Below, one piece after another: positions 1 to 14,500 of a stretch of 64,000 nt of DNA. A model generated the notes under the pieces. That model had not been told where the DNA came from. It did no database searches and saw nothing but the letters and a program-made list of their open reading frames with translations. The position numbers and the translations under genes were made by a program. The DNA lies in assembly GCF_021917145.1 (NCBI RefSeq), contig NC_061065.1, positions 3,911,168-3,975,167 of the forward strand. Reading direction: 5' to 3'. This DNA is from Hypomesus transpacificus. Lineage: Eukaryota > Chordata > Actinopteri > Osmeriformes > Osmeridae. The first letter of the stretch is position 1; every line of letters begins with the position of its first letter.

Positions 1-2109
1 GTCTTGAAGTCTACCTTCCCAACCTGACGCTCTTACTGCTGACCTTTGACATTTGAAGTTTAGATTCAGATGTTTCCACAGCAACCCATCTGAAGGTCAA
101 GCTGAACAGCAGTCATGGTAACAAATGATGTCCCCAAAAACCCTTGGCCCCTTTGTGCTTAGAGAGCATAGTGCAGCCGTCCCTGTGTGTATTACAGAGA
201 TGGATTAGGGTAATAGCCTGAATCCCTGTCCTGGGGGCGGACTTGAACATCTGTCTGACTCTCTTTCACCTAGTAATTGTAATGAATAATCTGTCAGGAT
301 TGAGGATGATTGCCTTCCGTATATATTGTTCCCACAGCACTCCCAAACCTGGCCATCTACAAGCCACACTCAATAAAGTTTGATGAAATGGGTTCTTCTG
401 TTCAGGGGTCATCTCATATCTCCAGAGGGGTGCATGTGACAGGACTTTGATGCTCATTTGTTATAGTCCTGGGGTGCCTGCAGCCCTGGCTGGAGTCATT
501 TACCTGCTTGATGTACAGTTATGGTCTGAGTTTGACCCTCAGGAAATGACTAGCACACGATAATGACATCACTCTCTGTTAAGGAACCTAGTCAATGTAT
601 TGAGTGCGTGAAATGGACAAGCCTACAGTATGAACCAATAGGTTATTACATCTAGCAGAGGTAACTGTTGTGTTTTCTGACAAGTGTTTATAAAAGGCAG
701 CCCAAAAATATGTTGGCTATTTATATTTGTTGAGTTCTGTCTCCTATCACTCATCATGATTAAACACAGGAGACCGTTGCTGGTATGTCAAGGTTACAAT
801 GACATTAAATGATTTTCAGGATGTATCAAAAACTGATGATGCTTAACATTTCCCTGGTCTTTCAGGTGTAACATCAACTGAGAGAGGAGGTGAGGGGCGG
901 GTAATTAACTAGTGCTGAGCTTCCTTGAGCGATGCCTGCCTCGTTAACAAGTGCCCCAGCTGATCAAAGACGAGGCATCAGGAGGAAAATAATTCATTTT
1001 ATTTATTGCGGTCTTTAAACTTGACTAATTTTGTTTCCACACAATTGCTGCATTTTATTCTCACTGTCTTGTGGGAAAGACGAAACACGCAAACACCAGA
1101 TTAGTGTACGTGATCGTTTTGCTGATAACGCTTTGAAACTAGACATACGCACGCCAACTAATTATTATGTTGACTTGCCAAGTCGGGCATTGATAGGGAG
1201 AATTAAGGATTTTTTGGAGCTTACCCTCTTTTCACCGTTGTTAAGCAGTTTGGCACACAAACATGACCTCTTTGGGCTCAATAACAGACCAGCACACCAT
1301 AGTTTAACCCAGCATGTTTTTTTTTTTGTACAGCAAGTGTTCTTTGTGTTCAGCTTCAAGCTTATTAATGACAGTGAAGTTAATGTCATACACTTTCTGT
1401 CGATTCAGCATCACTGCTTATTCTCCCACAGAACCTCTGAAAAGGATGGCAGTGTCAGAATAGGCTGGTCTTGGGGCTACAGAAGCAGTAATATTATAAT
1501 AACAGTCTAGCCAACCAACAACAATAGGACCTTTTCAGAAGTAGTAGTGGTCTTAAAAGTTTGCCAACATCTGAGTTTGAACATTTGGTGGAATCTTTTT
1601 TGCACAAAATTGGTTTTAGTCCACTGTTGGTGGGTGGGGAGGACAGGCTGCTAGTGAAAGCAGGCTCCATCTCCACCCCCCCCCCCCTTCCCCCACACCC
1701 ATCTCCTAGACAAACGCTCATCAATTTGAACAAAGTGCATTATCCTGTTGAGTCAATGTCCTCCACCTCTCTGTCCTCCCTCCCAAGGCAAAGAGGTGAA
1801 ACGGAGAGGAAGAGAAGGGTGTGGGGGGAGCAAATGGAGAAGGGGAGTAACGAAAAGGGGGAGATGGCACTAGAAGACAATCAGACTCTCTGCTCAGTGT
1901 GATAGCAGCCTAGGGAGTGTTCAGGGGAAGCAGACAGGTCCTAGTCGGTGGGTGTGTGACACTGGGGGTGGGGGGTGGGGGCGAGGGGGAGAGAGAGGTA
2001 CAGCTGCCTGATACTGTCGAGCATAGGATACCATGGTCACTAAGACAACAGAGCACACTGACAGAATGTGAGATGTATAAATCTGTAACGGTAAGGTAGT
2101 GTAGAGTAG

Positions 2110-2330
2110 TGTCGAGTGATACTTTATTGATCCCCGGGGGCAAATTGTAGGAAAACAACAATATCAGTATACAAGAAAAAACTACAAACTAAGGACAGAC
2201 TCAGAGGCTGTTGCATCTGGTTGCCTCTGGCACAGCACCATTTTGGGATCTGTCTGAGCATGGAGCAGGAACACAGGTGTCCATCAGGTCTGGAACTGGG
2301 TTGCCCTCTTTAGGTCAGGTAAAGGAATAG
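2110..2330 (-). repeat. LINE-like 3'-tail remnant
   Basis: The segment opens with a block reading 'tactttattgatccccgg', which is a very common end of fish retroposon copies and would be the 3' tail of an element on the minus strand. The body after it has no coding potential. The boundaries are approximate and no target duplication was found. The family is not assigned. Confidence 0.4.
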
Positions 2331-2493
2331 CCAGGATAATAACCAGTTGACAGTGATTGTGTCAGTGACAAGTCAATGCTGACAGTGACAGTATTGATAT
2401 AAACCTGAAAGCTAATGTGACTCGCCAGTGCCACTTTACTACAAATCGTCCTTTCTGAAGCAAGAATTCATTTAAACTAATAAGGAACTGTTT

Positions 2494-2745
2494 CAAATCA
2501 AATCAAATCAAATCAAATTTATTTGTATAGCCCTTTTTACACGCAAGCATGTCACAGAGGGCTTCACATGCGCCCATAGAACTGCCCCTCAACCAACCTA
2601 AACCCTCAAGGAAGACAAGGAAAAACTCCCAGAAAAACTCCCACCGGGAGAAAAAATGGAAGAAACCTTGGGAGGAGCAATTCAGAGAGGGATCCCCTCC
2701 TCCAGAGACGGTTGGTAAGAGAGAGGAGCAGAACACAAGCTAAAC
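2494..2745. repeat. dispersed teleost repeat, non-coding
   Basis: It starts with five tandem 'aaatc' units leading into 'aaatttatttgtatagcc', followed by 'aggaaaaactccc' and 'gaaaccttgggaggagcaa'. This string of blocks is typical of an abundant dispersed repeat in fish genomes. A related fragment in the opposite sense (aagagctatataaataca) lies at 39043-39120. Open frames here on both strands are by-products of the repeat. The class is uncertain; a non-autonomous DNA transposon is my guess. Confidence 0.5.
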
Positions 2746-5341
2746 ATAGTCATACAGTGTCAATGGGTTTTGAAACACCAAAATCCATTGTTCGGCTTTA
2801 TAGACGTTGGATGGGACCGGGAAACTCGCTGTTGGCCGTCATGGAGACTGGATTCCGGGTGACGACCTGGTTCAGCGTTGGCAGACCGTTTGTTTCTGTG
2901 AGTGTTTGGTGGCAAACATAAATGACCTTGTTTGAGTACAATCATCCGTCTTATTAAAGTTATTGAATATGTGTAGAGTATTCCACGGATACGTAGAACA
3001 TGCTTAACCCTTATTACATTACACCTCTCCTAATTAAACTGGCCTTGTACAGTGCAACACACAAGTAACTTTATGTCTGTGTGGAAATGTTTACGGCTTT
3101 AAGCGTGTGTGCACTGTGTAATTAGGACCCAATCCCTTAATCAGTATTAATTGTGCCAGTGATAGTTTTACAGACCTTGGTTTTTCTATTACAGTCAAGG
3201 GTGTGTTGTTGCATATGCACGGTGTGTTAATGTCTCCAGTTCATCTCCAGTTGCTATGGCTACAACCTACACACTTGCCTACATTCCCCTTTAAAACTGA
3301 ATCTGGAGGTGTAAAGAAGAGAGCAGGGACTTATAAGGAAGCTATTGCATTGTCCTGAAACTCCATTACTCCACTGACTCACTCCACAGTGCTCTCTTCC
3401 CCAAAGCCTGACTAGAGCTCGCTTGTTTTCTATTGGTTTATAAAGTGTCAGTCTGTTGTGCAGTTGTGTCAGATATATGTCTGCTGTGGTCAATACCTCA
3501 GACAGTAGCTGGAACACTGAACGCTATTCATCTCTGTTGACTGGTCAAGTCTTTACCGTACAAAAATATGTTTGTCGTGTTGTATGTTGAGTTTGGGTGT
3601 GAGATTTGTTTCTTTTTTTACAAAAATGAAAATTCACACTGCCACAAACTTGCACCTATCACTGCACTACGAAGGTTTTTCCATCTCGTAGCCTACATGA
3701 GCAATGATTCTAATTAATACATTCTTGCATAAGTCCTTACTTTTTTATTTCATGTATCCAAATATGCACTCAACTTTGGTACGTTGATTACAGTAATACA
3801 CATTCCAGTGTGCAGTAATAGTGCCATTGCTACTTAATAGCACTGACAAGGTTTAATTACCATTTAACTTGACTGCCTCTTTAATTAACTTGGTGTCATT
3901 AAGTGCAGTGTGTCAATGTAAAGTCCACAACAATCAAAGACATGAATGTATGAACTGCTCTGTGTAAAAAAGTATTTTGTGCTCCAGATAATGTGCAGTA
4001 TGCCAACATTTCAAACATGAATTATTACAGTCTTGTAATAATTTGATAATAGCCAAGTGTAACAATCGCAAACAGAGAAGCCAGCAGAATTATCATGACT
4101 TACTTGGGGTATGTAATTTAACTGGGGCAACAATTTTTTAATGGGGGATGCAGCAGTATGTAATGATGTTGTAGTTTCAACAGGATTCTCTGGAAATGTT
4201 TGATGGCATACAGTTATGAGGGTGTATGCCAGGTGTACTTCTTAAATCAAGTCAGTTCCCTGGTGTTAAATGGCTAAACAATGTTTGGGGTGCTGTACTT
4301 ACAAAAGAAATACATTAACAAGTTCATTTGCATTCTCTGAATCATTGCCTTTATGGAGGATTTCAGTTACACCTGTTTTCGCTTTCTGCAACGTCATCAC
4401 TCTTACACATACACACAAACACACACACGTACACACAAACATACACACACACAGACAGTGGGTCACTAGGCTGTGCTGGAACTCTTCCCAGAGACCCATA
4501 CTCTGGAAAGTCTCACTCTACCGTGTAGGGTTCAGAGCCACAAAGGAGGAAATTATAACATCAGATCATCATCTAACTCTAACCCTAACCCACTCTACTG
4601 GATCCCAGTACAGACACTGGATATGCTTCACCAGTGTGGTAACAATGGTTTTGACAGTGGTTCTTCAATGCAAATCCTCAACAATATTATTTTTCTGGTC
4701 TGAATTAATTGACAGGTAAATGATCATGGTTTCTCTGTGCTAGCATTTGCCCAGGTTACTGTGGGCAGCAGTACTAGCTACCACAGCACACCAGCATTCT
4801 GTCCTTAAAAACGTGATTAAACAAAGTAAGAGGTTCTCCAAATTCTTCTACTCCCGAGCCCGATTAGTGTTGAAACTGTCTGATTGGAGGAGTCAGACCC
4901 TGAGGGAGGAGCCTGAAGGTTCCGGAGATCCTGGGGATGGGGATCGTTCAGTTCCAAACGCTATGTTTGGGGAATGTGCTCCCAGGCTGCCTGACTCAGC
5001 TTTCACACTCCTTTTGCTAATTGGGCCCTATTGTACTTTCAAATAAAGGAACTGCTTAGAGACTGGTTAAACAAGTTTTACATTTGGTCTTGGGTACCTA
5101 ATGTCATCCTTCACCTAATATCATCCTTCGGTCAACTCATTTTCTCCTACAGGCATTTCATTTGTGTGAATATTTAGACATCGCGTGAACAATACTTGTA
5201 TTCAGACAATACCATAACATGTTCGATTTGAGTAATTCCCATTTTGGCTTGGGTGTGATAAGTGAATAAAAATGAGGGAAATCCATACAGTCCCGGGGTT
5301 TGGCAGTCCAGCACGCTAATGTAGGCATGCTTCTTCCCCAG

Positions 5342-5553
5342 GTTCCTCAGGATGAGTGGAGTGGATACCCAGGGGATAAGGACGAGGAGATCCCGTGTCG
5401 AAGAATGCGCAGCAGCAGTTATGTGAAAGCCATGGGAGATGACGAGAGTGGCGACTCAGACAGCAGCCCTAAGACATCACCCCAGAAGGCTGTCCGACCC
5501 GATGCCCTGGTCCTCAAATCAGTCCTGCATAGGCCCCACACAGATCCCCAAAG
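5342..5553 (+). CDS. dlgap2: dlgap2 exon, first in window
   Basis: The acceptor is ttcttccccag and the donor is aag/gtaggt. The exon enters in phase 0 and leaves two bases, completed as a serine codon by the next exon. It encodes VPQDEWSGYPG, then CRRMRSSSYVKAMG and the acidic, serine-rich SGDSDSSPKTSP. This is the first of the S-Y repeats bound by the PSD-95 guanylate kinase domain. No start codon is expected here. Confidence 0.92.
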
Positions 5554-8500
5554 GTAGGTCTTCCTGAGCAGCCCTGTGTTCATGTTTAATACCTTCCTGT
5601 TTCATGAGGCTAGGATTTTGTTATTGAGTTGACTTCACAAACTGTTACATCACCATTACCTTACAATATTGGTGTAAACGGAACAGAGGGAATGTTGAGA
5701 TAGTGTTTTACTCATGTGAGCTCCCCTTGAATTTACCTCATACGATTATTCCTTTTAATAGATGCTACAAAGAGATAACTGTTGTTTTTGAGTGATACAT
5801 GTCCATTAGGGATTGTGTGCCTTTGGTAAACATTTGCTGCATCACTAAAGAAAAATTTACTCTCAAGCCTTTCCGGCGAAGTAAAGCTTGGTCTTGACAA
5901 AAATTATAATGACGTGTATTAAATAATCCTTTCGGTTCCTGCAGCCAATATGGCATGTGGATTATAAAATAAAAGATAGTCCCCATTTCAAATCTTGACC
6001 CAAACGACCAATTTCAAGCCTTTCATTTGAAGCCTTTAACCCTTTAGCCCCAGGCTTTCAGCTCACTGTTTTTATCCCCTAACCACAGACTGTTATATCC
6101 GCATCCAATCAGTCAACAAACAAATGTGTTGGACGTTATTTGTGTCTCCCTGCTGTGTGGTTGTTGTCCTAGTACCTGCCTCTGTCGCCTCTGTGTACAG
6201 TGTAGCGTCAAGCTTTTATTTCTTCCGACCAGGATGTTTCAGTGACCTCTGTCTGAGGTGACAGTTTTCTGAAGGGGACATGCATTATTTAGACATGACA
6301 CTTGATGTTGCTTGGCAACTGAGGAAGAATACAGTCTTTTTTCTTTTACCATATGAGTTTCAATGCACTTTTGACAACCTTTATTAATGCATCAAAGTCA
6401 AAGGATGCTGATTTGAGCCTTTCCAATTGGTTTGGTGCTGCTTGTATGTGGAGTACTGAATGCATGTGAGATCAGGTAAAGTATGCTCTGTTGAATGCCA
6501 CAGTCCAATGACGGTGTCAGTTGCTGACCTTTTATTATCTGCTACTTCAATATTTGCCCAACATCTTAACCAGCCAGTGTGCCTCATGTTATCACAGCGC
6601 TGTTGACTAGGCTGTGGTAACACTGTCACATCTCTCCAATGAGAGAAATTATGTTTATAGATAGATTGATTGCTTGTAGGCACAAGGAAACTTTTCAAAA
6701 TGATGCATGGTTACTAATAAGAGAACATTTCAGACAATTTCTTTAGATGCAACAGTGTTCAGAGACTTGACATTTGGCATGCGTGGAAATGTGCATATCC
6801 GACTCAGCAAGTAAAGGAATAGGTTGCAGGGCATAAACCATTCCTTAAAGACTACTTATATTTTTTACAATTTTGTAAACGAATGACAGGGAAAATGCAT
6901 CAATTTGGTTAAAAAAAAAGTATCAACATGGTGTTCTGCCTGTACTGTACCTTTTTATGCTGCATTTGTGTACAATTAGGACCACATTGTATCATCTAAG
7001 CCTTTATTCCGCTGAGTGAGTGTTGTCTTGCTGTTGAATAGAATCTCTTTCTAGCTTCCAGTCTGATTGTTACCCAGTGGACGTCTATGCTGTCCCTCAG
7101 AGATGTTCTCCAGCTTATTGTTATTCTGGTCTGCCTCACAAATCGCTCTTCCAGAACAGGACGGATGTTTGTTTCCGGAAGGTTCAGAATGCAGGTCGAG
7201 TCACAGTGAACACTGCAAACCTTGGGAGGAGTCCGGCATTGTAGTTGCTCACCACCACTCCAACTCTTTCTCCCTTTGTTTCCAGAGTTTATTCATAATT
7301 CCTCCGGGACTATGATCACTTTCTGCTTTTGTCCCCCACACAAATCAAGCCTCTTGTTTCCAAGAATCCATTGGAGAATTTAATAATTTGTTATTATGGA
7401 TTAGCCAAGTGCATATTGTTCCACAAATAAGCGACAGAAGCAGGCTGTACAAATGGTGGGGATGGTGGGTAAAAATGGTGAGACAAATCACCCATCACTT
7501 TGGGTTTGTGGGGGCTGTGGATTGCATACTGTATCATCCCAGTTCAAAGTTAATCCCAATAAGGCAGCTGGCTAATGTGGAGAGATGAGTCACTCCTGTG
7601 CTAGGGTCAAATTCTCCACGCAGAGAGAACCGAGGCCATGATGAACACAGACACACAAACAAATCAGAGTTGTCTTTTTCATGCGCTCTTCCTCTTTTCT
7701 GTCTCTGTTCAGCCAGAGCTACCACTTGCAAACCACCAGAGACATGCGTCCCCACCCCAGCGTCACCCTGGACCCCGCCACCACCTACAACCCCCCTCAG
7801 TTCCGCTCACGGAACCAGAGCTACATGCGAGCGGTCAGCACCCTCAGCCAGGCTAGCTGCGTCAGCCAGGTGAGTCCTGCATAGGCTTTTCACAGAGAGA
7901 ACCTCCGCTCCCGGAGGAAAGGAGGAGAGAGGATTTCTAGGTCCCCCCATGTGGCTAGACACAGTGGAACACTCAGTTGTACATACGATGAAAGCTTATG
8001 AAATAGCATAGAAACTCATACATTCATACACTCATACATAGGTGGACAATATGTAGTATTTTGTAACCCATGTGGTTACACTTTATGGCAGCACACTATA
8101 AGCTTTGGATGCTAAGAATCTCATACAGCCTTTCAGACACTCTGTTTGCATGCAGTTATAATGTTTCTATTGTACTTAAACAACATGTTATGCACTGCAT
8201 GATGGACCAGTATAGAATAAATTGATTCAGTGTTGGTTTTGCTCATACAACCTTAGGTTGCCAGATCAAGAATGGACAAAACAAGATGATTTTATTATTG
8301 TGACCTGTGTGGACTCCAATGGAAATTCAGTCTGCATGTTGTTTTTACTGTTGTGTCGTTTCTGCTTTTGATTAGGTTCTTGAAAGGACAGCTGCTTTCC
8401 CATTTCCCGAGTAGTAAAATATATATTTTACGACTTACAGTTGGATAGTACCCAGTGAAACAGTCTACAAAGTGATAAACTGTTTTTCTTCTTTTTTTTT

Positions 8501-11500
8501 ATTTGGTTGTTATCTGCTTGTTCTTTTGTTTTGTTTTTGAGAACATTTTAATGCAAAGTTCAAAGGTCGGAAATTGACAGTGGTATTTTGTCCATGCTAA
8601 CACTCCTTCATATTCACTGTACAAAGGGGAAGAATCAAAGTGAGAAAGAGAAAGGAAGAGGAAAAATTAAGGACTGCTATTCCTGTTTTTGTCTCTCAGG
8701 TGAGTGAGACTGAGGTCAATGGCCAGTTTGAGTCAGTTTGCGAGTCCGTTTTTAGCGAAGTAGAATCCCAGGCCATGGAGGCCTTGGACCTGCCTGGCTC
8801 ATTCCGCACACGAAGCCACAGTTACCTGCGTGCAATTCAGGCTGGGTATTCCCAAGACGACGACTGCTTGCCTTCAATGACATCCTCCACTGTCACTTCA
8901 ACTCTCAGATCCACAACAGGTAACAGTATGCCTAAAATCCCCCCCAAAACGAGAGAAGGGTTAGAATACATAACCTCATACATTATATACATGCGAACAT
9001 ACCTGACATACCTACATATGTACAGTGGGGTACCCTTGAGCTTGAGAGATGCTGGGTTGAATGATTCCAGTCATTTCTTTTGGCTACTGTTGTGTGTTGT
9101 CTGTTTGTTTTGCCTCCGCATACCCTTGAGTGTTCCGATGAACTTGCTTGCCACGTTCCTTTGCACGATCCACGCATCATAAGCTGGGCTTCTGATTGGT
9201 CAGGTACAGTGGTGCAGAGCTGGACCCTATGCAGAGGGTGGGAGGGTCTCACTCAAACCAGTCTGATGAGAAGTCACAACCATAACGCACCACATCAGAA
9301 CACAACACAGGACATCCACAGTGGCCTGACATGGCATGTGTTAACAGGAGCTGTTCTGAGCATGTGATTCTCTGTGGCATTATATATGTCGTGTGAGGAG
9401 ACTGTGTGAGTCATGTAGGGTGAGGCTGAGTGAAGGAGAGCAGGTGTTGGGGGAATACTGACCAATCACAGTCTCGGAGCATTTGTTGACCGATCACAGT
9501 CTCAGAGCATATGTTTTCTGCTCCAAGGAGACACTAGTCCGCCTTCCCCTGCTCTTGTTTCCTTGATACACAGTCTAAACGCAGCTCACACAACACAAGG
9601 GAAAGGGGGAAAAATCTAAAATCCTCATTTACTCAACACACGGTAAGTGGTCAAACTCTGGAAAACACCCACTGTGCTGGTTGCACAAAGAAGCTTATCA
9701 GTTGAGTCAATAATCTTAAAAAATGTTGTATTCTGTTGCATAAAACCAAATAGGCTGATTGGTCCAGATCATTTGGGAAGCCTCTCAATCTACATATGGA
9801 ACAGCTCTATTACTTAGAGATGTCAACATCTCCCAAGTTCCCTAGCATTGTGTTTGTGACAACCTAAAGCTAGGCGAAGCTTAGCAGCTTTTTCTGGAAA
9901 TACATTATCATGATTTAGCCAGATTTTTATGACCTTTTTTTGTGAGACACAGACAGTTTTTTAACTAAATTGTCAGGAGTCTACTGGTTGCAACAGAGCA
10001 GTTGCTGTTTTTTAACATTCAGGTATTCACGGGTGGTTTTTATGCAACACATTACACAGTATCATCATCATAACATGAGCCTAACTGGTTCTTTGTGCAA
10101 ACAGACCCTCTTGGATAAAATCATTTGGTGTATGCCTGAAAGAGTAAAGCTATGAACCCTATTGAAATACCATCATTAAATAGGAGCAATTTTAACAATA
10201 TTATAACCTGGATTTTGATTTCTTGATACATTGATTGAATCTTTTTTAAATTGTAGACTGCTGTATTTTACTTATTTTCTTGGTTTCTTTCTTTTCTTGT
10301 TTTATCTGGAAATTTGTTTGGTTATCTTGTCATGCTCAATTGGGTTTGCACACTCAGAATCCCTCAGCCTACGATGTGACTGAAGTTCTGAGGATCAAGG
10401 AGTGCTCTCCAATCCCACTGTTTTACCTGCTGAAATTTCTCACCAAATAAGACCTCTGCTCCAATTCCATGTCACCTCCCTATTGGCCCACTAAGTCAGT
10501 TGGCTCTTAGACTGGACGTCAGTTCTGCTTAGGCCCGTATGTTTTCCAGCACTGTACGCTTTCACTGCCAAATTGTGACATTGTTTTTCTGGTATTATCT
10601 GCTTTGATGTTCTACTTGGGGCACTTATAGAGGACCATAGAGGCCTGCAATGAATTAATCCACGGTATTTTACCGGGAAGGACACTTACTGGCTGATATC
10701 TTGAAGCAAGCTCTTGCCCTTATATTGTAATAAATCCAAAGTGAACTGCAGGCGAGTCTAGTGGGCCCCTGAATGGGAAGGTATACCATGATGCCCTATT
10801 GGGGCAGAAGAGCAGCACCCCCTCTCCCTTTGACCTGCCGTCTCTTGAAGGATAACCAGGGGGACAGAACAGCTGGAGACCTCAGTGATGCCTGTCACAG
10901 GTATTTTAATGTCAACACGCATACATATATCTATGTATATGTGTGTTTTTACACTGCCTTCTCAGCAAAATCCAACATTTATAGCAGATAGCAAACATCC
11001 CGTTAAGACATAATCTCAACAATCAGGGGTCCAAACAACTCACAAAACTCGAGAGGCCTTGAATTCCTTTGTTATGATGTACTGAATGAGTACCAATGGC
11101 AGTGGGATGAATGTTGAGAAGACCAAGCCTCGATGACTTTTGCGAGTTGTTTCCAGTGTCTCGATCTTTTAAGTGTGCTAAAATCACCTCATTAGTATAA
11201 ATGTCTTGATTAAGCTGTACTGCCCAATCAAACTCGTAATGTTCTCATACCGCAACCATAAAATAGCATTAAATGTTATTACATTGCCATTGTCTCAGTA
11301 CTACTGTGAGAGCAGTCTGTGTCTGCAGTATAGTTATGTTCTTTTTTTAAATCTTAATTTTTTGTTTCCATGAAAGTTGACCTCTGTGTAGAACGCCATG
11401 TGGCAGGGCTTGTCCCTTGGTGTGGAGCTTTATCAGCTGTCTTTGACTGTGGGATTGCAGCTTCTCCCTGGTGCAGCCCTATAGGGAGGGAACTCAACCT

Positions 11501-14500
11501 CCACAGGGTCTCACCACATGGTCCAGTCTGGACCTGACATGTTCAATAGGGTTCATATCTGCTTCTTGGCCCAATGACTTGAGTTGTGATCCTTTCATTG
11601 CCTTTTCATCTTTTCTTTTGCACACATAAGAAGCATCCGATGAAAAGGAGCACGGAAACATCCTACAAAAAGAAATGTTTGGACAACAATGGTACTCTTG
11701 AGAATGGTCTTGTCATTTTAAACCAATTGGTAGTGATGGCTTGCACTAGCAGCCAACGGGGTGTTCCTTTCTCACTGTGCTGTGCGTTGGAAAGATGAAA
11801 AGAAAAAAGTTGCCGTTCATTGAGAGGAGTGAGAAGGCAGTGTAAAATCACCATGAGGAGCCTACAGTATGTGAGTCTAAATTAATCACTCTATTGGCTG
11901 AGTGAACCTAGTTGAAACAATGTACTTGAGATCATTTTTATGTTCTTAAAGAAAAAGATGGTACTTCAGAGTGTCTTTTCCTATCTTTTCCTGAATTCAA
12001 ATGGAAATTAAAGACACATCCATGACCATAAACACACCTATTACCAAAGATAAAGCACACCAGACAACATATTTGCATTTTTTAAGAAAACAAGTTGAAA
12101 GCTCTGGGGCACTCTAATTTAAATCAAAGGTCCATTTGAGACCAATTTAAAATCTTGCTAGGACTGTGGTCATTTATTTCCTCACATACTGTATGCTTTA
12201 TGAGCTATATGTGTGTCCATTTCAGATTCAAACATGAGGCATCACTTTGAAATAACACTCCAGCTGTTCCATCTTTTTAAATGTCCATCTATTTGCATAT
12301 TCAAATTTGTCTTCCAGAGGGATATGATGTGCTGGATGGCACCTCTTTACTAAACGAAGACATGATAGACGATGACGACGGAGCCAGCTCTTCTGCTTAT
12401 GTGGAGCTGGAGCGCCTGGAGAGGGAGACCGCTGCAGCTCGGAGCCATCATAGCACCAGTTCTACCGTAACCGCCATATCCGTCCCACCAACATCCCCTC
12501 CGGTCTACAGGGTCCCAGCCCCGCCTCCCATCGCTGCCCCTGACCCCCCCATACCTCAGGCCATCCAGGCCTTCAAAGAGTCCGCCAACATGGTTGCCGC
12601 CTTCAACATGCAGTGGAAGGAAGAGATCTCAGCCATGCGCTATGAGCTGGCAGAGCTGCGTAGGGATGTGTGTGGCGAGTTGAAAACCTTCAACAGCAAC
12701 TTCTTCAACTTCACTCAGTGCTACAACATGTGGACCCTGTGCCGAGAGACGGGCAGCGACAGCACCACACAAACTGAGGGACGGGTGTCTGTGGGGATCC
12801 AGGCTGGTGCCAGTGGGCCCGTCAGGCAGAACACAGAGGACAAGTCCGTCATGTGCCAGCCAGAACCGGCCCCTTTCAGCATCATGGACCTAATGGACCC
12901 CCCCCGCATCGAGATCACAGTAGACACACCAGAGGGTTCGGGCAGCCCCACCAGCCCGGCCAGCCCCCGCAGCCCCCGGCTGCTGGAGGACTCCACGTGG
13001 GACAACAACAACAGGAAACAGAGGCACCAGAAGCGCTCAGATGGCCGCAGGAGTTCCAGTCTGGAGCTCTGGAGCAGGAAGTACACCAGTGGGCCCATGT
13101 CATACCTGTCAATGTCATTCTAATCATTCCCATTCTACATCTGGGAAGCATAATGAAACCATCCAAAAGAACCAAGGAAGGAAACCAGGGTATAAAATCC
13201 TGAACAGAGAGGGGCAGGGCAGTGCTGTCGGTAGACAGACCCTCATCTATGCAGACACATAGATGTTACAACTGTCATATAAGGAACTAAATTAGTAGTT
13301 ACAATGTGGAATTATTAGGCCATTATAAATGAATGCTTCGGATGGTTAATTTACACTACTTTCCGGGGGAATGTAAAATATATTGATGCAAATGTGATTG
13401 AAATGAATCCCTAAGTGCCAATGAGTACCCCCTCTCTATTGAGTCTATTGTATTCTTCTCCATTTTGTAGCTGATGAAAAATAGTCTCACGGCCACGAGT
13501 CACCTGTTCTGTTTAAACTCAGTAGTGAAACCTCACCACAGATGTTCACCGGTCTGAGGGGAATTCAGGCTGTTGTTGAGTGACGGAGCGTCACACCTTT
13601 CTGAACAGAGTGATGAGGGGAAGAACTGTGCAATAGACCGTACACTTAGAAACAGATATTGCAAATTAGCTGATGAATTAAACAAATAAAACTAAAGTTT
13701 ATTTAGATACAAAACCTCAACACTATTATCCATTCCACCACACTAATTATGGGGTGGGATGAAGTGACTAGAAGTCCAGCTACTGTTCTCTCTGCTCTGC
13801 CTATAGGGAATGTAGGTTACTCATACCCATTCCAGTTTCTCCTCATGTAGAAACATTACCTGAAGCACCTAAATATACTAATGAGATACTGTGAATCCTT
13901 TTTAAAATCCTAATTTTATAATGACCAAATCAAAAACATAGAAATCCTATTTATGAATAGCCTACTTAAAAATCTATCAAATAGTGTATCTAATACTTCC
14001 CTATCCATTGCCTGTCATTTCTTACACATTTATGTTTATTTTAGTAAATGTTTTTGGTTGTAAGAAAAAAAGGCTTTTGGAACGTTTTTGATGTTGGAAA
14101 CATACCAAAGCTGTAATTTTAGTCTTGGGTCAACAAAGATTACCTCACAAAACAATCAAATTGAATAAAAAATAATTCAGTGAATTGGAAACATGTTAAA
14201 TTTGATGTGCCCAAAGTTTATGTTGTTTATCTTTAACATTGATCCACCATTACAATCTCAGGTCAGGTTCCCCACTAGATTAGGCCTAAAACCAAATTTA
14301 TCTATAGCAAATTATTCCATGACCAACCGTCCCTTGGTGTCCACCACAAGACAGGAGAGTAAACAGGTTAAGTTTCCATTGTCTAAGTATGAATGTATCA
14401 TTTTCTTTTTTATTCCAGCACAAATTCAGCATAAATGTTTGAACTCTGTTTGTATATAAATGTACTATTTTTGTATAGATTTAAAATAATATAGCATATA

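Larger units (their letters stand above)
1..5341. other. dlgap2 intron with repeat remnants
   Basis: This non-coding stretch lies upstream of the first visible dlgap2 exon and ends in the acceptor AG at 5340-5341. Because that exon begins in the middle of the protein, this is intron and not promoter. It contains two repeat remnants (2110-2330 and 2494-2745), a short C-run near 1677-1687 and a CA-rich tract near 4400-4450. The open frames of 60-159 codons here show no recognisable domain and no convincing splice pair. I see no other gene. Confidence 0.75.

Noticed and set aside
12721..13098. 125-codon minus-strand frame
   Set aside because: It is antisense to the unrecognised plus-strand exon, whose codon pattern and acceptor are more convincing.
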